Of a stretch of 21,320 bases of DNA, positions 1-9,257 are shown one piece after another. The notes under the pieces are model-generated. The model had not been told where the DNA came from and made no database searches. It saw only the letters and a program-made list of their open reading frames with translations. The position numbers and the translations under genes were made by a program. Source of the stretch: Reticulitermes lucifugus (taxonomy: Eukaryota; Arthropoda; Insecta; Blattodea; Rhinotermitidae); the NCBI GenBank assembly GCA_026260175.1, contig JAKCWW010010646.1, forward strand, positions 1-21,320, in the 5' to 3' direction. Position 1 is the stretch's first letter; the number at the start of each line of letters is the position of its first letter.

Positions 1-100
1 CCCAAGGGGACTACTTCGAAGGAGACGGTGAAAACTAGGAGTTATGATAAGCAATTTTTTTTTTATGGGCAAATTCCCCGAACTTTTGGGTAGCACTGGT
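1..100 (+). mobile_element. 3' end of a mariner-like (Tc1/mariner) transposon
   Basis: From position 3 the plus strand reads QGDYFEGDGEN and then a TAG stop (48-50 region). This is the typical C-terminus of mariner-family transposases, which often end in GDYFEGD. A short 3' UTR follows, then a stretch around 65-100 ending CCGAACTTTTGGGTAGCAC that looks like a terminal inverted repeat. Only the end of the element is in the window, inside ANKRD intron 8 and opposite to that gene. The exact terminus and any TA target duplication cannot be fixed without the other end. Confidence 0.6.
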
Positions 101-265
101 ATAGCAACAAATATAGTCGAACACATCACTTTATTGAAGGCTTCTGTCTGGTGCGAGAAGAAAACCTCAGCTGAGGCAGCCATATTCCTAGCCACAGCCT
201 GTAACCACTACACTCTGTCAGGTGTCATGTTCCACTCCAATCCTTATTAACCCTCTGGCACTGAA

Positions 266-317
<52 letters not shown>

Positions 318-1058
318 CAGTGTGATGGTCAAAATGCCAAACATCATATAAAGATATCTGCTCTTGTGCAGCCCTCTCATGAAAACCCCCATCTAAACTC
401 CATCTCCTGCAGATCACAATGGGTGTTTAATTCCGGGACCGAAGGATTAACCATTTCTGACATTCTGCTCATTAACTCCCCTGAAGCATATTGTTGCAGG
501 CATGATCCAACAGATGGCATTGATATCATATCCAAAATCACTAAAACTATTACTGGCAACAATAAAAGACTGATGTAAAAAAGGGGTAACTCTATAATGA
601 CAGAGTAGGTCCTTGTATAAACATAATATGAATCATCTGAGAACAGAGCTTTAAAACTAGTCTGTACAGATTGTTGCTGTTTAATATTTCTGACAGTTTA
701 ACAGGAATGAAGCCACATCCTGTATGCACCAAACTGTTCAGTTGTTCCAGCATCTGCATACACAAAACAAGACACAGAAAATATATATTCCTAAAGATGG
801 GCAGAAATTTTACATAAAGAAAAATATTACCCTTTATCCTCTGGGAGAAAGGACTTTAAATCTTTCAGTACTATGAGGCTTGTTGCCAGATTCTATGTTG
901 TGGGTAACAGTGCTAATAGTAAAAGAAGAACCAGCTGGACCACATACAGGTACCAATGCAATAATGCAGTATGTGGCCAAAGAAATCACATCCACTTGAT
1001 AGTCTCCTCTAGCTGATCATAAGTTATCCTTAATGTGCACATGCACCAAAACACTCAC
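101..1058. other. ANKRD intron 8 (partial), no further gene
   Basis: The minus-strand donor GTGAGT at 1058-1053 opens this intron, and the next exon is not in the window. Apart from the TA tract and the mariner end, nothing is recognised. Short open frames on both strands around 222-578 have no family resemblance and no convincing splice sites. Confidence 0.6.
271..312. repeat. (TA)21 microsatellite
   Basis: An uninterrupted run of 21 TA units in ANKRD intron 8. It is likely length-polymorphic and prone to assembly error. Confidence 0.97.
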
Positions 1059-4000
1059 CCTTTAAATGCTGCCAAATGTAGAGGAGTCTTGCCTGTATTG
1101 TCCTGAGCATCAAGATCAGCACCCACTTGTAAGAATTTGCGACAACATTCCACAAATCCACCAAGGCAGCACATGTGAAGTGGTGTTCGACCTGCAGATA
1201 CGATATTGGTATTACTGACTGTAGTGGGAATAGCAACTTGCTACAGGCTGGACAGTTTGGAGTTTGAACCCTGGTGAGGGCAAGAGATTTTCTCTTTGCC
1301 ACACCCATCCAGACCAGCCCTGGGGCCTACCCAGCCTCCTGTACAATGGATACTGGGGCTCTTTCCTGAGGGTAAAGTGGCCAGGGTGTGGCACTGACCA
1401 CCCACCCCCATCTAGTGCTGAGGTTAAAAATGAGTAGAGGTATACCACTACTCACCATCTGTGCCTTAATGGCATATTACAGGAAGACCTTTACCTTTAC
1501 CTACTGAGTGCTTGGGAAAACCAGTAATAAAGCGAAGAACTTAGTGTTTAGAATTTAGAGGTGGCTCTCAGACTTTTGGAAAACCCCAACTTACTCTGAA
1601 GGAGCAACATATATGGAGGGTATTTAAGAGCATAATAATGAGACAACTATGTGCAGCCACGAAAGATTAACAGAGAAGAAAATTATATGAGGCACTTGAT
1701 AACTTTTCCTCTTCACATAATACTGTTACAATGCTGTAATCAATAAGAGGTGGGTTGGGCATGCAGAATTATTTGAGAAACAAAGAAATGCAAACAGAAT
1801 TTAAGTTAAAAAACATTATGGAAAGAAAACAACTTGCAAGGATGGGGAAATAATATGAAAATGGAACTTAGAGGAACATGTTTCAACTGAAGTGAATGGG
1901 TCTTGTGGCTGGCACTGGTGGTACAGCAGCCAATATCCATCAATTGCCACAGGAAGAAGAGTTCTGCATCACTGTGTCCAGAATATTAACGAAGTGTCAA
2001 ACTGCAATATTGTACCTTCATATCCCCTCTTGCTAGGATCTGCTCGAAACATTAAGAGTGTTCCACTCAGCAGTTCATGGCCATAGAGGGCAGCTATGTG
2101 CAGTGCAGTACAGCCATTTTTATCCATGCTGTCCACAACAGCACCTGTTAAAGTAACCAACAAGAATCCTAAGACTGCTGTCTTCTGAATTATAACGATG
2201 TGTAGTCTGGTAGGTGGCTGCCAGTGTCCTGGAGAAACCTGACATCTGCAGTTCCTTGCTAACCACTTACCAAAAAAATACGTGGCGTCATGACCCAGAC
2301 AACTATGAACTTAATTTTCACCACCATATGAACATGAAATCTAGATGTCCTTATTTTCACTAATGTTAATTTTAATTTTATTTATTTTCCAACTTCTGTC
2401 ATTCCATATTGGGAGGATATGTTTACTATATTACAGTGATTTGCAGGGCAGAATGATGAGGACTAAGCCATGACATTTTTTGCATACATAAGGTCAATGA
2501 AAAATAGTAGTAAAAGGGTTATGTAAAACAGGATGTAAGTTACAGACAGACTCACCATGGTCAATGAGAGTCTTTGAGCGAGTAAATCGACCATGTATAG
2601 CTGTCATATGCAGTGGTGTTCTTCCATCTTCACTTTGGACATTTATATCCGCCCCCACCTTAATGAGTACTTCAAGGCACTCTGCTCCGTGTGTCGATGC
2701 AGCAGCTATATGTAATGGAGTCTACAAGAAATAAAAAAAAATAAAAGGTTGTCTCTGTTCTTAAACAAATACCATGGCAGACCTATTGGAGCAGTCTGGC
2801 CAAAACTGCCAGTTTATGAATTTTTGCACTATTTTTACAATAATTCTAATAAACTTATAAACAAGAAAGGTCAAGTATTGAGAATAAACTTAAGGAATTA
2901 TGGCTTGGAGAACTACAAGTAGAAAACAACGGAAAAGAACATGTGACCTTGACGACAAAAAGGCTTGAATCAAGCTGTAGCAACAGGCAAACCAAGCCTT
3001 GTATGCTAAATAGTCAGACATCACTCACCTGGCCCCTGTAGTTAAGTGCATTGATATCTGCCCCATAGTACGTCAGCTCACTGCACACATTGGAATGTCC
3101 ATTCAGACACGCTATATGGAGGGGGGTGTTGCCATACGAATTACGAGAATCCACTTCTGCACCGCTCTCCAGAAGTATCTGAGCCACATTAACACTGCCA
3201 CTGGCAGCAGCAGCATGAAGGGGTGTATACAGCTGCAAAGGACATAAGTCACTCTCAGAATCATAAATGGACCTCATCTGGGACACAGGAACATGTAACA
3301 CGCAAACACGATTAGTACAAGGACTTCAACTGGGATACTGAAACCCTCTTCCAACTAAAGCAACAGTTTATCATTTCCCTTGCAAATTCTGAAATTCTGC
3401 CATTTCTTAGGCCTTTGCAGTGGTACAGTTGAGGTCTTCATTCTTCTGGGATGTGGCACTGTCACTGGGTGATTGGTGGGTGTGTTTTGAAGCAGTGTGG
3501 TGGTCCATCTTCAAGTGTGGAAATGAACAGACTCCAAAATTCTAATTTCTATATTTCCATCAACTTTTTTATCTTGCTTATGGCATACATAAAAATTCAG
3601 CATATCAACTGGTCTTCATGCGATGAACGTAAGAAAACAAAACATGTATGACTACTTATTCTATCACCCTTCCCACTTTGCCCTGTTCTAACATAAGGTA
3701 CATGTTGTCACTTGGAAAGTGTAACATCTGAGTAAAGTCAGTAGAAGAGCAACAGCCTGTTTCTAGGTCAGGAGGTATTACACTAAAAAAAACTGCACTC
3801 ACATGCCTGTCTTTCACATTCACATCAGCAGCATGGTTTATCAACAGCCTCACAACATCTTCATAGCTCATGTGGGCAGCCCAGTGCAGAGCCCGTCGAT
3901 CCTTCTTATCACAAGCATTGACCACACAGCCCTGACTCAGGAGCAGCTCAGCCATCTGCAGAGGCAATAGACAGGTTTGTATGATGTGAAATGGTTTCTC

Positions 4001-6233
4001 AATATTACATGCTAAATAAGTTACAGATGGTATCACAACAACTGTGTCTGCTACGTATCCATTTATTACGGATGTTCACACTTTTGCCGAGATCTTTCAT
4101 TGCATAAACTAACAGAAACTTTCAATGAATGACACAGAGTTGCAGACCTTACATTTTAAAATGTATTTATTTATTTATCTCTTTATGATTTATTTAACAA
4201 TGCTGTCAGTATCTGCCTATCATACATAAAAGAGAAGGACATATAACATACGAGTCCTCATCATAACCGCAAATCTTGGTATATTTTAGTAAAATTGCTC
4301 TAATCCTACTTGAAAAAAAAAGCAGTGAACTGTGTGAGTTTCTGTATCCTCTGTAAAATATGACTATACCAGGTGCAGACTGATACCTCATGGTGCCCAT
4401 TGTATGCTGCATGGTGCAGACTTGTGCGCCCACCCCGATCAGTTACATTGATGTTAGGTAACAGAGGTATCAGATTATCAGCACACTGAACAGCATTATT
4501 AGCAGCAGCTATGTGCAGCGGTGTCTGCCAGTGTCTGTCTCTAGCGTTGATATCAGCCTTATGTTTCAGTAGGACCTCCACAATGTCCTGAAACAGAGTA
4601 TCACAGCCTCAAGTAAACACTGTACCTGTCCTGGGATTTTCTCAATTTCAAATTTGTTTATGTGTGAAATATAATTTATATTTACCATAAGCTGTTGAAC
4701 TTACAACATAAATTTCAAGTTTGGAAATACACACACAACATTCTTATTCTTTGCTAAGTTGGTTCTAGGTTTGTATCCCTACTTCAATTCATTTATGCCT
4801 CCATACAAGTGTCCGATATTCTTCTTCTTGCTGTTTATTTGAAGCTGGTTAATATTACCTGTCAGATGTTCCCTACTTTTATTCCCAAAATGTCTACTAG
4901 TTTCACATCCTTACATTGCTTTCAGTATCTCCCCTGATTTGGCTTGGATCATGTAACCACTGCAACTTACCTTGTTTCCCTTCATGCAACAGTTCATCAA
5001 ACCATGGTTTATGCTGCTTCGGTCTGTAATAACCTAGACTGTCACAGTTGAAATTTTAATATTCTCTCCAGTACCTCCCAAAGACTTGCTGATGTTCCCA
5101 TTTTCATCTACATTCTCCAAAGCTGCAAAATTCTTTCAAATCTTAACCTGTCACTGTTCTTTAACTTCTACATCATAGCTTCTTGAGTTCAAAACACTTT
5201 CATGAAGCTAACTTAAAAACTCCTGATATTCCAAGTTATAGTGTCATGTCAATTTTTGTTGTGCGGGACATCCTACAGAACCTGTCCCGGTCTGACGCTC
5301 TGTGTACTACTTCATAATGTGCCCGTATTTTACAGTGAGGAGTTCTCAGGCCATCAACCAAAAAGATGGAGGATGACCCCTTATCATATGTCGATAACTG
5401 TTTATTCAATGTATTTGCAGCTACCCTCCATATCTGGACGACCTCTCCTCCATACACAGCCTGACAATGCACCACACCATGGTTTCAAGGAGCTCACCTA
5501 GCATGGCTGCCTCCCTCAGTTCCAAATGGTCTCCTTAGCATCCAATTCCCAACACCCTCAGTCAACATTCTTCAGTTTAACACCCACAGAAAATAACATC
5601 CAAAATTATATTTTGTATACCTTAATCTTCACATTTTTAGATAAACAATAAGGGGAGAAAAACATAATACACAGACACTAAAATTGACTCAAAATATTAA
5701 ATTTAAACCCTCAACAACAAATTCAACAAATCTACTCAAGAAATGGAGATGAGGAGAGAGACAGTCACACTCACCTCACTCCCACTGCAGCATGCTCGAT
5801 GCAGAGGAGTGAGCCACTTTGCATCTTTGGTGTTAACCCTTGCACCATTCAGTATCAGTGCTTCTGCAATACAGGCATCTCCCCTGAAGGCAGCTGCATG
5901 TAATGGGCTACGCTTCTCACTGTCCTGAAAATTCACATCTTCCCTCTGCCCCAGTAACAGCTGAACCTCTTCAATATCACCTGTGAAGATTGCTTTGATG
6001 AGAGGTGGCTGAAACAAACACAGCACAGGCTAACCAAACAAACGGCCCCAAAAAATGGACAAGCCAGGCATGTAACATAACAGGTTGTTGAGGTTAGGTC
6101 CAGGGCCAGACCGACTTGGTGGACCGAGACTGTAGTCTACTCTATTACTGAATACTTCTATCGCGTATATGATTTTTTGAACTACAGGAAGTATGAATAA
6201 ACTTACCTCCTCCGACAACTGTTGGATTACCAT
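1059..6233 (-). CDS. ANKRD28: Protein phosphatase 6 regulatory ankyrin repeat subunit (ANKRD28/44/52 co-ortholog), N-terminal part, 8 exons
   Basis: Family role (established): a scaffold subunit that binds PP6 catalytic subunit and SAPS-domain partners to direct dephosphorylation in cytoplasm and nucleus. Exons on the minus strand in order: 6233-6207, 6008-5775, 4587-4387, 3955-3803, 3232-3029, 2721-2556, 2144-2016, 1191-1059. All junctions are GT-AG and the phases agree throughout (0,0,0,0,0,1,1,2). They encode 415 residues plus two bases, running off the left edge; vertebrate members are about 1050 residues. The start at 6233 has A at -3 and G at +4, and an in-frame TGA lies upstream at 6258-6260. 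The nine-residue first exon (MVIQQLSEE) has the same length as the human N-terminus before the first ankyrin helix. TPLH-type loops fall near residues 43, 76, 109, 142, 176, 208, 241, 274, 309, 341, 374 and 407, spaced about 33. Diagnostic strings include [30 protein letters not shown] and [17 protein letters not shown]. Which of the three vertebrate paralogs is nearest cannot be decided by eye. Confidence 0.93.
1217..1502 (+). mobile_element. tRNA-derived SINE (copy A), ANKRD intron 7
   Basis: The head TAGCAACTTGCTACAGGCTGG is shared with copy B at 12717-12985, followed by a degenerate box B (GAGTTTGAACCC). The body has matching segments (CCCATCCAGA, CAGCCTCCTGTACA, AGTGCTGAGGTT) and the element ends in an ACCTTTACCTTTACC tail. 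It lies antisense to the ANKRD gene and starts only about 26-30 bases from the exon 8 acceptor. The style recalls Talu-type SINEs reported from termites; that family name is a recollection, not a match. Confidence 0.8.
1503..2015. other. Rest of ANKRD intron 7
   Basis: Nothing is recognised between the SINE copy A tail and the exon 7 donor (GTACAA on the minus strand). The sequence is AT-rich without long open frames. Confidence 0.6.
3400..3545 (+). repeat. VFWDV-type retroposon fragment, ANKRD intron 4
   Basis: The plus strand reads through GAGGTCTTCATTCTTCTGGG, translating to a piece like [17 protein letters not shown]. This resembles the widespread insect repeat whose translation contains EVFTAVTMK-AVFWDVTPC. 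Two further copies occur here, at 13490-13650 and 20810-21000. The peptide is best seen as a footprint of a conserved repeat, not a gene. Confidence 0.55.
4735..5235 (-). mobile_element. Decayed non-LTR retrotransposon (LINE) fragment, ANKRD intron 2
   Basis: The minus strand gives the broken string [15 protein letters not shown] (5040 downward), then [17 protein letters not shown]. Further along are [16 protein letters not shown] and [11 protein letters not shown]. Ordered like this, these match the linker between the endonuclease and reverse transcriptase domains of a LINE family common in arthropod genomes, the one often misannotated as craniofacial development protein 2-like. Several frameshifts and stops (for example a TAG just before GYKPRTNL) show it is dead. 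It is in the same orientation as the ANKRD gene. The 5' limit is unclear. Confidence 0.75.
5236..5560 (-). repeat. Possible repeat-derived segment next to the LINE fragment
   Basis: An open minus-strand stretch reads [18 protein letters not shown], then [20 protein letters not shown]. Its composition and position next to the LINE remnant suggest a further transposon piece, and similar strings are vaguely familiar from termite gene predictions. No splice sites or conserved domain support a gene. This is inference. Confidence 0.3.
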
Positions 6234-6559
6234 GCTTTTTTCACTTTCTTCAGCGACTCACTGAACTACGTGCATATTACAGGCAATAAATTTCCCGCCT
6301 AGTACCATAACAAAGTGTTAAATAATTTTCACAGCATTAAATAAACCATATCATTGTATCCTTTTCTTGTGGTTAGGCCATCGCTATGTGATGTAACTAA
6401 AATATGAATGCTACTTTAAATTAAGACTTTGAAGTCCTGTCATTGAAACAATTTTGCATCAAATTATTGTCAAAGCACTAAATATTATGTACACTTTCCC
6501 ATAATGAGGCATGAGTTTTTATTGGGATTAAAAAATAAACGTTACAGCACGTCCTCTTG

Positions 6560-6720
6560 TTTAAGCAGTGTTATCAGGCACGGATCGTAGCAAATACGTA
6601 TCGAACTGTATCGAATCCACAGCGAATTCAGAATTGCCAATCTTCTCACCACGCCACGGATTTTGAAGCGTCAGCAGAAGCCGTCGCAGTAGCAGACGTT
6701 CGCCAGTGTTTGGAAAGTAA
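6560..6720 (-). promoter_or_regulatory. CpG-rich patch, probable promoter/5' UTR of the ANKRD gene
   Basis: About 13 CpG dinucleotides fall in roughly 130 bases (6578-6705), whereas the flanks have almost none. The patch sits 330-490 bases upstream of the ANKRD start codon, where a CpG-retaining, unmethylated promoter would be expected in an insect with gene-body methylation. It has two near-copies of a DRE core (TATCGAAC and TATCGAAT, around 6599-6617), neither a perfect palindrome. Short open frames on both strands here look incidental. A divergent non-coding transcript on the plus strand is also possible. Confidence 0.4.
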
Positions 6721-7648
6721 ATGTGTACTTCTAATGACGAACCCACAATTCGAAAACAGAGCAACATCTATAAAATATGCATTTCCTGTGGGAGGTCAAA
6801 AAAGTACACAGGAATTTCTCTAATGCGAAAGTTACGTAAAAGGAAACCTCTTATCGTGATAATGCAATATTGGATCTTTTTATCACCATGCCTTTCTTTA
6901 CCTTTATCTTTCTCCAGTGGCAACAAATTTTAAATTTACATATTTCAAGGTTATATTCGTAAAAACTCTCTCTCACATTAAAATATTTGCCGCGGGGTAA
7001 TGTTTTAATTTTACGTATGTGGATTATAATACTTCCTTTTTGAAAAATAAAATCACAACTTAAAAAAGTTCTGTAATTAACTGAAATGCTAGCTTCCAGT
7101 TACATTATTGCATGGCCGATCAAGGGACTAACACGAACATGACAGGAATTTATAATTGTGGTGCTAATGAACACAACACTATGAAATTAAACTCACCTGT
7201 GTCTTTCCCCCATGTGAGGGAGCTGCAACATATGGCTTTTATCTTTGAAGCATGACAATTCCTAGGTGTTAATTCAGCTTTCACAAATTACACGGGATAT
7301 AACAGTGAAATGAAACACCTTCACACCATTTCTTGCCTTATACTGACTGTCTCATAATTGTACCAATTCAAGGAAACCATCAGAGCTAGGTAACCACAAA
7401 ATAACACAAAAATATGTTTTTACAAACGCATTATTACATTTGATAGCAGCAATGAGTGCCATAGCAGCAAAATGCATGACAAAATAAAAATAATTCTCTA
7501 CTTGAACTTCCTTATACAGCCCAAAATTTACAGGATCAATGAATGCCACCTCTTGACAGGAAACCTTCTGACAGTAGTGGACTACATGGCTACTAGACAT
7601 GTTACACTGAGTAAAAATATATGCAATTCTTACATCACTTATTTACCA

Positions 7649-7840
7649 TTAACAAAGACAGCCCCAGTCTTGGGTGTATTTCTTTTCAAAGCTAATCACG
7701 CCATCCTTTTGCAAGACACTCGACAGTTGCAGACAACCAGGAACAATGATACAACTATATGGTCTTTCCTTTATCGTCACACTGATCACAGCAGCTTTAT
7801 CACACAGAAAGCCTGCATATGCCAGAATATCCCATGATGG
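7649..7840 (-). other. Candidate isolated terminal exon or gene fragment (63 residues)
   Basis: A minus-strand acceptor with a good pyrimidine tract (TTCTTTTGTCATTGTCCTGG then GCACTGTAG) precedes an open frame. The frame is exactly 64 codons long, starts PSWDILAYAGFLCDKAAVIS, continues with VTIKERPYSCIIVPGC, and ends DWGCLC then TAA. Its residue composition looks protein-like, but no family is recognised and no partner exon was found between it and HROB. It could be a retroposon remnant or the last exon of an unseen gene. Other frames here are also open by chance. Confidence 0.2.
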
Positions 7841-9023
7841 CTACAGTGCCCAGGACAATGACAAAAGAAATGATGTGTATAATTCCTTCTCTTAGACACT
7901 GAAAATGTTAACCCTAACTTCACCTTTGTGAGCTTGAATGACTCCCTGTTTTTACTGTTAAGTACCAGATTGTTTTGCATCACTACAATTACATATTTTG
8001 TTCCTCTGGAAAAACTTTCAAACATAAAAAATTTAATGCTGGAATAACAGACACTGAGGGACACCACATGCAGATTCAATAATAATGTTATTTTGCTTTT
8101 GGGCCTGACTGGCACATAATCTAACCTACATAAACATAAAATTAGTTTCATGTGACAGAGTTCTTTAAGGTGGCATAGGTGCACATGTAACCAAGTTCCA
8201 GAAAAAAGATTACTTATTTTGAAAAATCATTACATCAACACAAGTGCATTAAATCTCTTTATAAACTAAACCAATCTATATAATACACTTTTCAGTATAA
8301 TTTAAAGGTGTAAGATCTGAATCATAATTTCTTTTCTAAATAACATTTCATTGTTTCTCCACATTCCAGTATATGAAGGCTAAACATGGTAGACTCTGAC
8401 CCTCACAATTAGAAATTACTGCATTTCCAACTGTATTTTTTGGGAGGGGGGTCTGGGAAGGGAAGACTATGCCTTGACAAATTCTTCTCAGCTGGACTGG
8501 CTCAGAGCCAGGTTGATTCCGCATACTATGGAGCTTCAATCAGTTACTTCACTTTGTCAGTATGTAACACAGTAAAAAATAACTGGAAGTCAGACGTATT
8601 AAGAATAAACGAGTCACTGAAAAATGTTCGCAGTGACAAGTTGCAAAATTTCAGCTTTCGCACACTAAATAGTAAATCATGAATATGTGCTGATCAGTTA
8701 CTACATTGTACCTTCAAAAAAAAAAAGTCTGAAATTCATTAGAGAACCTGGCAAACGGGTGAAAATTTACCTTTTGAGATGTTAGCCAACTAAGCACTGA
8801 CAAAACTGTTCAACTTTGAGTTTCTCCTTAGTATAAGTTTGGGTAATGTCAGTGTACTTTCATGTGCAGATTACAAGGATGAAAATGTGTGAAAATAAAT
8901 TTTACAAAGATTCAGTTTGGAAAACGGAACACATGCAGCTATTGTTTAATATAACGCCAAATATGATTCAAAACTGATCACAAAACTGTCACATCGTGCC
9001 TTGCTGTTTGTTGTACGTCACAT

Positions 9024-9029
9024 TTTAAT
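9024..9029 (-). other. Candidate poly(A) signal of HROB
   Basis: ATTAAA on the minus strand lies about 230 bases past the HROB stop codon. No AATAAA is seen on that strand between the stop and this site. A second ATTAAA lies at 8945-8950. ATTAAA is the commonest variant signal, but AT-rich DNA yields it by chance, so support is weak. Confidence 0.25.
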
Positions 9030-9257
9030 CCTTTCCCTTGAAAATGGTGATTAAAAAAGCTTTCAAGCTCATACTGAGATTCAGCACATTCAGTTTTACT
9101 ACAATCATCTATTTTTCTTTAAAATAAAGATACATTTGATTTGTTCTACAATGAATGTCTGACCCAGTAGTACTCTGCAAAGGTGACTCATTACTCAGTA
9201 TTAACCTTCTTGAACCACTGCTATAAATCACATGATAAAATCTGCAATGCTGAGTAT

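Larger units (their letters stand above)
6234..9257. other. Intergenic region between HROB and the ANKRD gene
   Basis: It contains the ANKRD 5' UTR and CpG patch, the candidate exon at 7649-7840, and the HROB 3' UTR up to about 9000. The overlapping frames at 7472-7837 (+) and 7786-8184 (-) have no recognisable content. A perfect donor (CAG then GTGAGT) at 7197/7196 on the minus strand could end a non-coding 5' exon of the ANKRD gene, but this is unsupported otherwise. No tRNA, rRNA or intact transposon was seen. Confidence 0.5.

Noticed and set aside
101..245. Possible further SINE head (GTAGTGGTTACAGGCTGTGG on the minus strand)
   Set aside because: It resembles a box A region, but no box B or TTTACC tail could be found.
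222..578. 118-codon plus-strand open frame
   Set aside because: Its start is the translated TA microsatellite (an Ile-Tyr run), and the rest matches nothing known.
1030..1448. Minus-strand open frames across 1030-1448 as genes
   Set aside because: They read ANKRD exon 8 in the wrong frame and the SINE copy A.
7197..7222. Tiny exon on the minus strand with ATGGGGGAA and a perfect GTGAGT donor as an alternative ANKRD start
   Set aside because: Joining it to the exon 2 acceptor puts the ankyrin frame out of phase. At best it is a non-coding 5' exon.
7786..8184. 132-codon minus-strand open frame
   Set aside because: Low-complexity Cys/His/Leu/Ser content with no domain, overlapping open frames on other strands, and no splice or homology support.
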